DNA from: Nymphaea colorata
Taxonomy: Eukaryota; Streptophyta; Magnoliopsida; Nymphaeales; Nymphaeaceae
Direction of reading: 5' to 3'
Assembly (NCBI RefSeq): GCF_008831285.2
Contig: NC_045139.1
Span: 15,544,354 to 15,608,353, forward strand
DNA: 64,000 nucleotides
Shown here: piece by piece, positions 22,007-58,966 of the stretch
How positions within the stretch are numbered: position 1 is the stretch's first letter
Layout of the letters: each line of letters begins with the position of its first letter
Made by a program: the position numbers and the translations under genes
Notes under the pieces: model-generated
What the model saw: only the letters and a program-made list of their open reading frames with translations
Database searches by the model: none
Told to the model about the DNA's origin: nothing

Positions 22007-25000
22007 ATGGGGAAGAAAGGGAACTGGCTTGTCGCCGTCAAGAAGGCCTTCAGCCCTGAATCGAAAGAGAAGAAACACGAGGTTAGATATGCTGGTTAAA
22101 GAACCTGTCTCCCTCTATCTCCCTCTCTCGCTAATTGATGTTCTGTTAACTCTGAAGGCCGGGAAATCCAAGCATAAATGGCTGTTCGGAAAGTCCAAAC
22201 GTTCTGACCATGCTGCTCCGTTGGAAGAAACCGTCACTGTACTGACAGAAGAGGCTAAATTTACAGAAGCGGAGGATGAACAGAACAAGCATGCTTACTC
22301 GGTTGCTGTTGCAACTGCAGTTGCTGCAGAGGCTGCCGTCGCTGCCGCTCAAGCTGCAGCAGAAGTTGTTAGGCTGACGGCGGTTCCTCGGACTCCTGGA
22401 AGATCCAGGGAAGAGCTGGCGGCAATCAAGATTCAAACTGCATTCAGAGGATACCTGGTTTGTGGTCTTTCCATATCCGATTTACCTCCTTTCTAGAAGG
22501 ATAAATTTCTCTTATTTGGTCTGTAAAGACTTTCAGAGAACATGTGATTTATGTGTCTTTGCACAATGATGTTTTTGTAGCTAGCAATAGTTCCAAGCCT
22601 GAGTTCGAAAAACTTATTACAGAACAAGTTTTTATGGTGGAAACTTCAATAATGTGCTGAAACAGGGTGATGCTCAAGTTCTCAAGCCGATTTTTTTCTT
22701 CAGCCTAATGGAGCATAACTAAATCAGTGGATATTTTTGGCATTTTCCATCAGATGGCAGGAACAGTTGATTTTTTTAGATGTATCTGAAGCTCTGAACC
22801 ATGTGCCAATGCAGAATTTCCTACCCCTTTCTGTCTTATATCTCCTCTTTTAAATCTCTGAAGTTACTGATGGTGCAATGTAGCATTACTTTCTCCAACA
22901 TTATTATTTGCGTCAATGATTAGCAATATGTGCAATCATAACATAGTTGCAAAATCCAGGCAAGGAGGGCTTTGAGAGCTTTGAGAGGACTTGTAAGGTT
23001 GAAAGCGTTGATCCATGGAAACTCTGTCAAGCGTCAAGCCACAACCACGCTCCGATGCATGCAGACACTGGCGAGGGTCCAGGCTCAAATCCGCTCTAGA
23101 AGGATCAGGATGTCAGAGGAGAACCAAGCTCTGCAGCGTCAACTACTACTGAAACGAGAAAAGGAGCTTGAACTGTTGAAAGCATCTGTAAGCTACTTTT
23201 CCTTGACTTCCATTGTATGTATGCGGCACAATCTTTTTGTCTTAAGACTGCTTAATTATGTTAGAATGGCACACAGATATGTTTTCCATGCATAGACTGC
23301 AAAGAAATCTATTCTTTGATATATCATGTTGTCCTCTCATCCTATCTAGTGATGGCTTCTTCTTCTGATTTTGACCTTCACCAAATCTGAGGATTGCAGG
23401 TCTGTTGGCTCTGGTTAGGAGAACCAATCAACATGTTATATTTAGCATTCTGGTTCTTTTGGACTTTTCCAGGACAGGGGCATCATTCTTTTTGAGGTTC
23501 CATTTTATTCGATTCTGAAGATTGGATCTTCCACCTTCGTCCATATCATTAGGAAACAATTGTGTTCAAGGAGAACAGGTGTTTGCTTTAATAGAAACCG
23601 TGTGATAATTCTTTTTTTTCTATCAAACTGTCTGAAGTCTGAAGAATGTGACATTACAATCAGTTCAAAACTTCAAGTGTCCAAAATAAATGCCCTTGAA
23701 AACGTGCCATTTAGAAGACCGTCTCAAGGTATGGATGGAATCATGGGAACTAGATGAAGGGATCAAATCATGAAACTTATTTTAACCTTTGCCAATGAGG
23801 AGATGTAGAATTATGACAGTGGTTGCTGGTATACACCAAGATCATCAGTGATAACACTTATCTGCATTTATTAGGAAACTGAGTTTGAATTTGCAACTTG
23901 AAGCTGTGTGACATCTTTGAATTGCTGTTATGTTTTACTCTTTTCTGTTTTGAGAAGCTTATGAAATCTGGTCCTCTGTAATATATTTGTAGATGCTGTT
24001 TTTCCTGAACTGCTTTATGGTCAAATCCAAGAAGTTAGTGCATGTCTGAACGTCAATGATGGTCTGCCATAACATTCCTATCTGGAAAAGAAAGACAATT
24101 CAAGTGCCAAAGTCATTGGAGCACAACAATAACATCAATATATATCTATTTTTTCTTTTTTCACTTTCTCCCTGTTGGTAATTCCAAATTTCCATGTACT
24201 CAAGTGGGTGCAGTAGTTGTGCCCAATGTGCCTTCTGAACATTGGAACCTCACACACACGTAATGTGATGACCAAGACGGTTATTGCCTCTTTGTTTGAA
24301 GAAGGGAAACAGGAAGGTTGATTGGCTTGTAAGAAAAATTCTTGTTTTGACAATTATACTCAGGATCAACTGCCAATATGCTGAAATCTGGTTCTTGCTC
24401 TTGCTCATTAAGCTTAGAGATTCTCTTGCCTGACTCTGTCATGATATATGGATTATGATAGATGGGAGAAGATTGGGATGACAGTCTGCAGTCAAGGGAG
24501 CAAATAGAGGCCAAATTGGCGAGCAAACAAGAAGCTTCTGTCAGAAGAGAGCGGGCGTTGGCATATGCTTTCTCTCATCAGGTACTGATGCTGCCTACTA
24601 TTTTACGTACTATTTTGATTGCGTCAGCCTTCATGACATCACTCTGCATACTTGCAGCAAGCATGGAGGAATTCATCCAGATCAGCAAACCCATTGTTTG
24701 TTGACCCAAATAATCCACACTGGGGTTGGAGCTGGTTGGAGCGGTGGATGGCTGCTAGACCATGGGAGAACCGTCATGTCATAGAGAGAGAACATTCTGA
24801 TGCTGCATCATCAGTAAAAACAGCAACTCGCAGTGCTGCAGAGATCACCAAGCCTCAAGCTCGAAGCGAGATCAATGGTGAGAGACCACCACCTTTGGCT
24901 CTGAAATCAGGCCGGCCTACCAGTAGAGTGTCTCCTTCAACACCACAATCAAAGACCTCATCTATAGCTGGAAGGACAAAGCTAACAAGCCCCTACGGTG

Positions 25001-25380
25001 GTTGGGGCGCTGAAGAAGACTCAAGGAGCATGTTGAGTGCACAGTCAGAGAGAACCAGGCGTCACAGCATCGCAGGTTCCTCTGTTAGGGATGATGAGAG
25101 CCTTGCAAGCTCCCCCGCCGTTCCAAATTACATGACACCAACTCAATCAGCAAGAGCCAAGACTAGATTGAGCAGCCCACTGGGGGACAAGCAGGAGACA
25201 GCAGAAAGGACACCAGCTTCCATAAAGAAGCGGCTATCATTCTCGGCTACTGAGAAGTTCAACAACTCTGCCTCTCCAGCCACAGGGAGGCGCTTTTCAG
25301 GCCCTCCCAAGGTGGAGAGCTCTTTAAAGGACATTGATGTTAAGCCAGAGAAAGCAGCAAGCAATGGCTCCCTCTGGTAG
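22007..25380 (+). CDS. IQ67-domain calmodulin-binding protein, IQD2-like (5 exons, 481 aa)
   Basis: Coding exons are 22007-22081, 22158-22457, 22960-23187, 24462-24581 and 24658-25380, all phase 0 with GT-AG introns. The N terminus [17 protein letters not shown] is the basic IQD head. Residues about 70-97 are an Ala-rich helix. The IQ67 domain starts near 110 with the IQ motif [16 protein letters not shown], then repeated [16 protein letters not shown] helices to about 176. The intron inside the IQ67 domain, after RGYL, is the position known to be conserved in this family. The C-terminal half has the conserved [17 protein letters not shown] block (262-278) and [16 protein letters not shown] (from 375). 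These features place it in the IQD2/3/4 group. IQD proteins bind calmodulin and act as scaffolds at microtubules, plasma membrane or nucleus, affecting cell shape. The protein is basic and Ser-rich, as expected. Confidence 0.95.
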
Positions 25381-26646
25381 TCCCAACTTGAAAAAATAAA
25401 ATCTCGAAGCATTCGAATTTGTCTTCTCTGTGATCTTCCCTTCATCTCCTGTCTAAACTTGCGTTAGCCTCTACAGTGTGTGGCTTATTAGTAAAGTTGA
25501 AGTCGTAAATCTATGTCGGTTTGTAGTCATTGTGATTGTGGACATATGAGAGTCTCATTCAATTGATTTCTGCTGCAGAGGGTTGTTTCCGCCCTTTGGT
25601 TGTATTTTTTCTTTCTTTTTTATGTCCTGTCTAGAGGCCCTTCCCTATGTATTAATTCTAGTTCCTTTTGCTTCATCTTCCTTCTACTCTTTCTTTTTTA
25701 CTGGACTTACGACCTGAAATTCTAAGGGGCTGGTACTAAGTTAACTCAGCAAATACACTGCATAAAGATTTAGTTTTGGATTAACTACGCCATCTCATTC
25801 AATGCTTGTAGAGCATTCCATCATGGTGATTTACTAAATCCATGTGAGAGGCTTGTGCAGCTTGTGATGCTGAAGCTGTTGTCAAATCCGTAGGGCTTGG
25901 CTTACTGTGAAAAATTGTAGCTGCCTATTGCCATGTGACTATCCTTGAGGCAGTTGAAAATGACTCGCATAAGTACACAATGCTTGTCCTTTTCTCCCAA
26001 AAGATTCATTATGTAAGTTTCTGATAAATTATTTTCCAAAAACGAAGGGAATTATATGGGAGGTGCAATTTTCATACGAAGAAAAAAGAAATGTTCTTGT
26101 GTGCTTGAATTCAATGCTGGAGTCGTAAAACCATGTTTTGCAATGGACAATACTCGGCTTTTAAAAATGAGATCCAATCCTCGTAATAATGGTTTTCCAT
26201 ATTAAATCAGGAAGCGGCCTTCAAGGGGCCAAATCGCTTTAAATGGATGAATTTCATCCTCCATATCTTATAAAAACACAACGCCATGAGAAAGCTTCTG
26301 TTGCAGAGAATGACAGGGTCAGAACTCGATCCATGGTCCTCATCTTCATATCCTTACGCACCACCTGCTCTCCGGACCTTGAAATGATGCCATTAATGGT
26401 GGTTTTGATGTCAAGCCGATGAGACTTTGATCTTCACAAGAAGCAAAAAACACGGTACCAAATTTAACCGGTGGAAATCGCGTGCCCAATTCAATGCATC
26501 ACACGGTGGCAATCGGCGATCTTTTCGGAGGCCAAATCAATGCAGCAATCGTGGCAATTCACTGTGAAATCATTTATGCCGCCCACCGAACCGCACAGTA
26601 AATGTAGCCGGAAAAGTCCGAGCTAGGATTTACCGGTTACCCATTT

Positions 26647-26684
26647 GGCTTTGTGGGGTAAACAAGGCTTTGTGGGGTAAACAA
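26647..26684. repeat. Perfect 19-bp tandem duplication
   Basis: Two exact adjacent copies of GGCTTTGTGGGGTAAACAA. Confidence 0.95.
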
Positions 26685-28522
26685 GGCCAGCTCCCACTTC
26701 TTACACACTGCTAACCTGCCGGTGAAAGCACCTCACCTCATTCATGGTGGGCAAGAGAAAAATTTTCAAAGGGCACGTAGTGGGTGAAATTTCACACTTA
26801 TTCGCACCTTTTGAGAACAAAGATGACTGAAAATGTTAAGAAAAAATTTACCCATGTGGAACAAAAGAACGTTTCTATCCAAGAATGGAACCCTCACTGT
26901 TTCAAACACGAAACAATGAATGCCGTGTGCTGTATTTGATGCAGGGAGTGATTAATGCCCTGAATAAATCTACCAAGCTGCACATTGGTGAATTTATCCC
27001 AAATCGGTGTCGTATAGGATTACTTTCTTGAACCCTTCAGATCATCTCTCCAATATGTTTGTGTTGAAGAAAGGGTTTTATGCAGTTCCTTGTTCGAACA
27101 GTTATATTTATAAGGACATGTCTCATTTTCTGGTTTTTTATTTTTATGTTGGCAGTTATTTTTGGACAGTTATCATCTCCTTCTTTTGGTCAGTCCTCTC
27201 ATGGTGGAAGTGCGTGAAGTTTTTTTTTTTTTGTTCAGGCCACTGATCACTTGCTGTGTCCTTATGTCTCTCTTATTTCAAGAGTTTGCTTATTTCCACA
27301 CAAGATGCTTGTTTAGCTTTTCTCCCCTTAATTTATCCACCTCTATCTCCCAGTTTGTTGGCATGCATTATCTCATACAATCATTCTCACTGTAGGCAGA
27401 AGACTACTGATCTCCTTTGCAGTTGTTTTTGTTTTTCTTCCTGCTTGCTTCAAAAGGAAAAGTGTTCGATGGTTTGGATAACTTTTTCTCTTTTGATCAA
27501 TATGTATTGGCCCGTATTATCCTAATTCTTATTTTAAAATTCAAAGTTAAAATATTTTAAATTGATTTAGAAAGCAAACAAATATTAAAAAATATATGTA
27601 AACCAACATGGGCCTTGCATTGAGGCTTATCTCAACATGGTGGTGATGAAAGCCCCGGATCTTAAATATAAGCCATGACATCCACCGATTATACAAATAG
27701 GAAAATCTCAGCAACGTGTATTCAAGATCATCGCTCCTTATAACAAGAGGTGTGGTGGGATTTAAAATCTATGAATTTGGAATCCTCTGTCACAAACTAC
27801 TGGCAAATGCACTCTACGTATCAGCTAATGTGCTTCAATACCGACCATTACACAGTAGTAGGAAAAAGTTACATGACCTATCAAACACGCCCCTTTTCGA
27901 TAAGGATATGCTGAATGCAGTTAATTCTTTGTAAAAAAAAAATATTTCATATATCAAATGCGGCCCGTTTGATAACATAAATCTCTTCTAAAAAATTTAG
28001 AAATTTAGGGCAGATTTATGAGATATTGTAACACAGTCTTTCATAAATTTATTCTAGTCTTTGGGATAGAATTATAGCACAGTGACAAACTGTTTCCATC
28101 GTCAAACGACTTTTAAAGTGAAAGAATGTCTCATTTATCAAATACACAAAAAACAATAAAAATGTTCAAAACTTTCTCATTGTCGATCCAAATTTTGATT
28201 CAGTGATTTAGCAAAGGCATACTGCTTGGTTTTACAAAGACAAGGTAAAACGAAACCAAATTCGATTTAAGTGAGACCTTGACTGGGTCCGAACCGTTTA
28301 CTTCGCTAATATCTGTGTACCCGGGTCCGCTCCACACTTGGCCCGACCCGCCCTATTCAGAGAGTGAGCTCTCCCAAGGCCTTGGTCGTTGAAGAAAGGG
28401 AGCAACAGAAGAAGAGGGGAAAGAAGGAGAACGAAGCCTTCCACTGTAAGAGCACTGGAAGGGGAAGAGGCTCCCGTTAATTCTAACCTATTGATCTCTT
28501 CTATAGCTGGCCGAGGTTAAAG

Positions 28523-28540
28523 ATGAAAATGGTGTTATAG
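28523..28540 (+). promoter_or_regulatory. Short upstream ORF in the PAM18 leader
   Basis: ATG AAA ATG GTG TTA TAG, five codons, ends 20 bases before the PAM18 start codon. If the leader is transcribed as drawn, scanning ribosomes would meet it first. The transcription start is not known, and a small leader intron could remove part of the region. Confidence 0.35.
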
Positions 28541-28560
28541 GGTAGAGACGCTCCGCAGGC

Positions 28561-31500
28561 ATGGTGAGTTCATTGCCTTCTTGGTTAGGTTGATGCTCAG
28601 TATTTTATTGAATGTCAAATGCTTTTTAATTTGTCTTGAGCTGTGATTCTTGTCTGGTATCACATGACATCTGTCTTTATGTCCAAGCCGCTGTTGTAGA
28701 ATTTGGTCGTTGGTGGGTTGCCATTATATGCATGTAAAAATGAACGATTTGGTTGGGGAACGATGGAACGATGGTGATCGTCTCCTTAATTGGTAGTTGT
28801 TTTTATTGTTTGGTTAATTTTTTAGTTCACAGAAAATGCATTTTTTAATTTTTTGTTTTTCTTCTTCTTCTTCTTCTCCTTTTGTAGGTTATTCCAGCAT
28901 GCTATGATTATGCCCAGTCTGAGAGCCTCTGGTTCTATGTTGTTTGAACCTTAAAAATCTCTGGTTGATTGAAGAACCCAGGATTGAGAATGCATGTTGA
29001 GAACCCATTTCTAGCACTGAAACAAGAAGTTGAATTGAAATTTACGAGACCTTGTTCGGAGAGTTCCAGTCATGAAGTTAACTGTTTCCTTTTTAACTTT
29101 GCCAAAAAGTCCGCCATTGAGGACGCCCATCTCTGAGTAACTCTCTGAACAAATTTTTGTCTTTACTTCTAATACCACATTTATACGGTTTGTCTAAGAA
29201 AAAGGGATGATTAATCTTTTTATTTTTGCTATAATGTTCTCATGATAACCACATCTATTCTTGGGAGACTTCTGCAACTACAATTACTTTAGCTTGCACA
29301 AACTCACGGAATAGTTCAAGTACCAAATCAAATCTTTGATAAATTCTCAGGTTAAATAGCCTAGAGGCTAGAATTCACTTCTAAGTGGCCTTTCACCCTT
29401 TCCAGTTTATTGGAACAGTCCAGTCACTTATGAATTATAGAACATTATTTCTGAGTAAGAAAACATAAATGGATATAAAATAAAATGTCTGGAAGAAGAC
29501 TAATGTTCCTTATATTCTTCCCTCAGCAGTGTTGATTAACAACTGGCTTAAGACTATCAAAAGAATTTCAGAGTGCACTTTCGTAGGAAAAAGTGGTTAG
29601 TTTGGTGAAAAAATGTAAGACGGGTCATCTATATGGTAACAATGAAAAAAGGCATGCCGATTTGTAATACATTGCTCTTTAACAGTGATTGATTATGTCT
29701 TTTGGGTCAATGGAACTAGTGGAAACAAACTTATTTGAAGTTCCTCATTCAAAGTTTGGTTGGAGTTGCGTTATTGAATTTCCATAAAAACAGAAGGAAA
29801 AAAATCGATTGTGAAGCTCCTTCATAATACCTGTTCGATATATTTTTCCAGCAAAATCTGGTGCTAAACAAACAGAATTTTTATTTCTTGCTGCAATCTG
29901 GTCTGGATTGTATCTACTTGCAGAAAGCTAATTTCTTTTCTAAACCAAAGTACATGATGTGGCTAGCTATTTCACTTGTCATTCTTAGTGTGGTGAAATG
30001 TTATGAATGTTCTGCTAGTCAGACTAGTTTTTTCTTTTTCATTTTTTTTTCTTTTTTTTTTTTTCATACTGGAACTAGATACTGAACTAGCCCTGCAGGC
30101 TACACCTTTTATAGCAGGGGTGGCTGTGGCAGCTGTTGCTCTTGCAGGAAGATATGGAGTCAGAGCTTGGCAAGCATATAAAGCCCGGCCTCCTGCAGCA
30201 CGAATGCGTAGGTTTTATGAAGGAGGATTCCAGTCCACCATGACCAGAAGGGAAGCTGCTCTTATTCTTGGAATTCGGTAAGCATAACCTAATTTCAACT
30301 AGAAAGAAAATAGTCTGATATTAACTTATCATAAGAAGAATAACTTTACATTGTGTGGCAAGGGGACTTAACCATTTATGACTGTTTTTGTCAGACTTAT
30401 CACATTAACTTAACTATGTATCCATAATTTGATAACCTTTGAAGTTTGAACTGCTAAAAGTTTAAGTACATTATGTACTTGGCATAGTGAATTCCATCAC
30501 AAACTAGTACTGTTTTTTTACGCCCAGGTGCATGTATCTCTAGTATGATATGGTTCTCCGTTTTCTCTATCAATTGGTTAGCTATGTTGAATCAGTAGAA
30601 CAGCTCCCCATCACACAAACTTATATATACATGGCCTAATATATAACATCAGGCCAACTGAGGAATATGTGGACTTGAATTCTGTTGAACCATTTAATTT
30701 TCACAAATTAAAATTTTATTGGAGTGTTACACTGAGTCACAAGAAAAATAGCACAACATGAAAGTTTCTAAAGGGCCTAGAACCAGTTCTCCACGCGTCA
30801 ATCCATGCCATACCTTTGTTGAGGGCATTCCAACGTTGCCAGCATGCACATTCCCAGAGTGGGAGACAACGGAGCTAAGAGTCGTTTCTCCCTCTGAAAC
30901 AGCCACTTGTTTCTTTCAAGCTGAGTAAGCCACCCCATCAAGACGAGTCACCTTTTAGAACTTTTTCCTCTTCTTTGTTACCCAGTCCAAGGCAAGCTTC
31001 ATGTACAATGGTGGTGAATGGAACAAAATTATCCGGGCAGGTAACAAGAAGACTTGCAACTTGCAAGCAAACTTTTTGGCCATCAGTGAAGGATCAGAAT
31101 TATATATAGTACGTTCTGGTGTTTGGCTTCCAGAAACAAGTTTGCATTTCAACTCCTATCATACACACGAGCTTACCGAAGCTCAAACTTGTTTACCTTG
31201 TCATGGAACAAGGTTTGCTATGAGCAACAGCTTAGTTTGGCATCCAATCATTGCCTTTGGGCTTGTTTATCAGTCTGACTGAGTTAAACCTTTTAACTCT
31301 GGCAACGGAATAACTAGATAAGCATTTGACTTCTAATAGTCTAGAATAGTTAGCAATTGGATGTTATCGCAGTATTTCTGAAGCTCTTGGGATTGCCATA
31401 TGGTGCAACCACGCCTTTCTCCTTTTTAACTAGAATTGGCCTATCTTTACTTTACTGTGTTTTTAATAAATGCAGAAAGTGCCAAACTTTTGATGCTAGA

Positions 31501-31923
31501 TTTGCCCATCGAACGTAGGTCCATCCATTGAAGGCATGCACTTGTACCTTTTGACAGTTAAGACTATATGACATCTGTAACGTGTGCACCTTAAATCTGC
31601 ATTTTTAATCAACCTAGAGAGAGCAACGATATTGGATGATAGTTTCATCGGTTCACTCTTTTTCCTGGTGTTTAGCATTTGTATGGCATTTCTCTCATGG
31701 TTCTTCCAAGTCCTGAATGTTTGTGCTCCCCTTTTCGTGTAACATGAAGTTTATTATCCTCGACAGGGAGACCGCTACTCCTGACAAAGTTAGAGAAGCA
31801 CACAGGAAGGTGATGGTTGCCAATCATCCAGACGCAGGTGGCAGCCACTACCTTGCATCGAAAATAAACGAGGCAAAAGATGTGATGCTGGGAAAGACAA
31901 AAGGAAGTGGGTCTGCATTTTGA
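28561..31923 (+). CDS. TIM14: Mitochondrial import motor subunit TIM14/PAM18 (3 exons, 112 aa)
   Basis: Coding exons are 28561-28563, 30099-30277 and 31767-31923. The first coding exon is the ATG alone, directly followed by a GTGAGT donor. Exon 2 then begins with the family start ATPFIAG, giving MATPFIAG exactly as in Arabidopsis TIM14, and the total of 112 residues equals the usual length. Residues 5-19 form the single membrane helix. The linker [18 protein letters not shown] leads into the J-domain (about 50-103), which has the catalytic HPD at 81-83 in [23 protein letters not shown]18 is anchored in the mitochondrial inner membrane, where its HPD loop stimulates the ATPase of matrix Hsp70 during protein import with PAM16 and TIM44. 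The gene converges with the tRNA ligase gene. Confidence 0.95.
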
Positions 31924-33093
31924 TAGTTGTATCGCCAGTTCACGCCGAAGAGCATCTCCATTATTTGCTTATTGAGATAATAATGGCCCAAATTTCGGAA
32001 AATGGTGTGTTGGTGTTCACCTGTAGAATGCTGAAGATGTCCCTCTTTAAGCAATTGATGTTGAAAGAAACATTTCGACAATGCAAAAACAAGGTACTTC
32101 CAGGTTTCTCTAAGACGAGATAAATCTTAGTGAATATCCTGTTCTTCATAAGTTCATGTCTCGGGAACATTTTACCTGTCCCGACCAATGCTACCTCCGA
32201 ACAAACCCGTGATGGCACTAGACAAGTGAAATCTGAGCAACTTGTTCAAGGCTAATTTCCTGGGACTGAAAATCCCAAAACCGAAAATAATAGCACCTGC
32301 AATAATTGAAAGCACGGCTGGCCATACAAGAGTTCACAGTGGCGGTTAGTTTAGAATTCAGCGCCACATAATCTAGGATTCTGGACTTCTATTGACGTGA
32401 TTACGTTTTTTGAAAAGAGAGAATCCACTATGCTTGGGAAGTTCACAGTTGCTTTTGTCGCCAGAAATGAAGAGACCCTGACAGATGAACTGGTACGTGT
32501 TCCCGTGGAAATATAAGGATATTCATCGACGAAGGATTATCACGAGAGAAGGATCAGAAGGGGATACCGTCTTAATGAAATCGTTTTTACATCGGAAACG
32601 GCTTCCCTTAGTGCACCCTACTGAGACCGTCAAAACTTCAACAACGAAATCCCAGGGACAACTTCAAGAGAAGAAAAATTAAACTCTCTGCCAATCATCA
32701 AGTTCTTTATTACAAAGCCATCCAAAATAAAGGAAAACAGAACAGTGCCTTGCAAATATTCCACCAATTTTCACAAGCATACAGCGCTTACAACCAGGCA
32801 TTCTCTCTCGAAGAGAAGAAAAGGCCTCAACGAATTGACGTGAAGCGGAACTCCGACAACAAGGGACCACAGGGTTCCTCCAATAACCTAACAAAATTTT
32901 AGCAATTTCTCTCCAAGAAATTACCTTTCGTGTGACGACAAATTAAAAATTTATTCTGAAGGGCGGCTCTGGACCACGCAATTTAAAGATGATACAACGG
33001 CTCCATTCCAATGAGGCATTTGATGTTGGCGATCAACCCACATAACTTGGCAGTTGCGTGCTAACTTTGACCGAAGAAACTGAAGAAAAGATA
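31924..33093. other. Convergent spacer between PAM18 and tRNA ligase
   Basis: This 1.17-kb segment must hold both 3' UTRs, PAM18 from the left and the tRNA ligase from the right. No further gene is supported. Short frames such as 32485-32682 lack recognisable features. Confidence 0.5.
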
Positions 33094-55555
<22,462 letters not shown>

Positions 55556-58500
55556 GAAAGCGGAGAAGAAAGCTGCGTGGCCCTCGGCGGGGTTTTAGCC
55601 GCTAAGAAGTGGCAATGGCGGTGGTGGGGAGGGGCGGAGACTAGCCCTGCGTATCGCAGATGGTGTAACGATACGTTTTAAAAAATGACGGGTGGCGGGT
55701 GCTTGCACGAGGACAAAGCCAATCCCAAACTAAACTTCACCCTCGCTCTTTCTGAGCACCCAATGAGCAACCACCTTCCTCCTCCTTCCCGACGTTCCTC
55801 ACAAAGAGGAAGAAACATCTGAGTTCAACACATTCATTTATTCGAGTTGCAGACGAACACCGATACCCTCTTTTTCCCCACTGAACAACTGAGCAAGTAG
55901 TCACCGAATCGGTTATTTGATAATTTGATTCCCGATGTTTCGTTCAAATTTGACTCCATTAATGGTTCCATTAATATAATATACCAAGCTAACTCTCGTT
56001 TGGAGCTTGAATTAGGAGATTGAAGAAGACCATTTTACTAGCACGGTTTGGTTTTGAAACAAGGGACATTTGAATGAGATTCTCGGGATTTGAAATTCAT
56101 GAATCTAACATCAGACCTTCCCTCCTAAGATGTTAGATTAACCGCTTAACATCCTTAGTTTGATAAACTATAAAATTTTTGTATAGATTTTTGTACCATG
56201 AAAACAAAAGCATACTGCATCGGATTCATGAATTTTAAATGTGAAGTAAGTGAACATCTCATTAAACCAAGCAGAAATGAGATTGGCATGAGTTGGAATT
56301 CTTGGGGCTATGTGCTACCTACTTGCTTCAATTACCACACAAACTTTTATGACTTTGTTTCCTTGTAGAGGAGCAAGTGTTATGTATTTAAAACTAAAAA
56401 AGTCAGCTTGTCTAGTGAGATATTTTCGAAGTTATAATGACAAACAAATTTGTGCTGTTGTGCTACGAAATACTTATTACTAATTTAATGTAATTTTCAG
56501 TTGTATAGATAGTCGATACACAAAAACTAACTAACTGAAAATTTATGACATTAGTTTGTTTAGATGCTTAACTGAGATTTTATCAATTAAGAAATAAACT
56601 ATGAACTAAGTAAATAATGGATTTCTAAGCTACAATGGCATTGATTAATCGAGACTGTTAGTTATTGGATCAAGTCCTACCTGCACGTCATAGTAAACAA
56701 ATTAATGTTGCATTGCATGGGTCCGTCAAGCTGATAACAGCAAATAGCGGAGCCACATGTGAGCTGGTGCAGGCAACCACATAGTCTCTTTATTTTCATA
56801 TCAGAGCATTTAACTATTTTTACTCGTTTATATATATATTGGTATCATTAAAGACATGAGAGATTTCGAATTAGTGGCACTCCGCCACTGTTTTAGATAT
56901 TACCTTGGAACTAAGCAAGGTTTATGTGATATGTTTTACAGGGAAAAAATATAGTTACCTTCTATTTATACTGCAATGGGAAATATTGTTGAATATGCAT
57001 GCTATGAAAATTGGACGCCTAACTCTACCATTTCTAACCGCTGATTATTGAGTCTTTCTATTCTCAGACATTGAACAAGGTGAAGGGGATCAGTTGTTTC
57101 TATTCTCCCCAATCGATCTTTTTTTCTTCAAAAACTTAAAAACAAGACTAATACTGTGTTGAATATATTGCCACAGTTGGGATGTTAAAATCTGCCTAGA
57201 AAATGCATCATAGTGTATGAAACTTGTATTTGAACGTCGAATACGTTTTTAATGCTAACCCTATGTTGAAAACTAAACATAAACAAAGAGAATGATTTTA
57301 ATGTGGAGCATTTGTTTATCATGGAAGCCCACCAAACTTACGTCGACTGTGCTAAGGCGTTTCATACATATAAACTTTGATTACAATGATAAACAAGAAT
57401 TATCCAACAAACCAGATTAGAAAATATACATATTAAACTAAGTTTTGAGTATGTCACCCAACAAGCCAGATCAAAAAATATACATGTTAAAAATTTTACT
57501 TTCATCAAACCAAGTTTAACGCCTCCTTGGAAGACAAAGTGCATTGTAGTAAAAGAGCTTTACAACTCAACTACGTCCTGCAATAAGCTGGGTTTGGAAC
57601 TCGAATAATAAGCAATTTAGTCACTTAGAAACGCACATTTTGCCGTTTGATATTTCAGAATTCTTTATTCGTGAGCACAAGCAGAAGTGCAGAACTAGAA
57701 GAAAAACCAGTTTCAGAAGCCAAAATTTCGTGACTCTGGTGACTATAACCTTCTATGAGGACATTATTATTTAAATGCATGGGATCAATCGGCAGCTTAC
57801 ATGTCAAAAAAAAGAAAGAATTCAATATATTGGTGGGAAATAAAGTTGAGTGCGGAATTGAAAAATAATCGACACTTACATGTCAAGAAATTGAGTTGAG
57901 CATTAGCTTTTAAACTATCGAAGATGCACTCGTACAACTTCCAATTTTCTAAAATTTAGTATGATAAACAATATCACATTAAAACCACATGTACTGCAAC
58001 ATGGTCCAAAACGATTTAAATAATTAAATTGACAAATTCATATCATTACGTGGCAAGTTCGGTTTGCATCTACAAACATTACAAATCTAAATAATTAATA
58101 GCATAACACCTTAGCAATTAAAGTTTCATATATATTTTTTAAGATATTTAGTGTGTAAGTACATTCTCTAAATCTTTCTTACAAACACGTGGACTATTAT
58201 AATTCACTTATCTCAAACATTTTCCTCAATTTTCTCATTTTTAAGGAGAAAATTTTAAGGTTTAGAACTTAGAAATTCGCCTTTTTGTTTTGATTTTATG
58301 ATTTTATTTGTAGTATTGTCATAATGTCATGGGCTGCGATTAGTTAGTTAGTTGGTTATATTCAAACCAAATTCATTCTTGGCCAATTTGAATCTTATTG
58401 TCTTTTTCAAATTTCAACTTTTTTGTGTCGGTTTATTGAAAACTCATAGAGTACAACTAAAATAGGTAATGTATCTTGTTGTGTCTTTTTTTATGTTAAT

Positions 58501-58904
58501 GTCTTTCTTTAGTTTCAAAAATAAATAATGTAGTTTTCATTTAAATTTTATTGTGCAGGATAAATAATGTGGTTCTTCTATTCTGCAGGGTAATGATGAT
58601 ATGTAACTATTTTCAACCAAAACATAAACAAAAACTAATTGTGTTATCTAAAAAGAATACAAAACTACTTAAATAACATTTTTCTTTTGTTTAAAGTTGG
58701 ATGTATTTGTTTGTGAAATTTTGGGTTATGATATTTATATGTGCACCTTATGCTTATTCTTATGACTTATATTATCTATTTAAGAAAGATGGTACTTTGT
58801 GCTAATGATTAAAATGTGTTGTTGGACAAGTTAGACTTCATGTTCATGACTTAGGTAATTTGTATAATGTATGTTCATTTTCTTAGTTTGCAAATGGTAT
58901 CTAA

Positions 58905-58966
<62 letters not shown>

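Larger units (their letters stand above)
25381..28560. other. Intergenic region between IQD and PAM18 genes
   Basis: It contains the IQD 3' UTR on the left and the PAM18 promoter and leader on the right (about 28370-28560). A perfect 19-bp tandem duplication lies at 26647-26684. Otherwise it is AT-rich with no supported gene. Confidence 0.5.
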
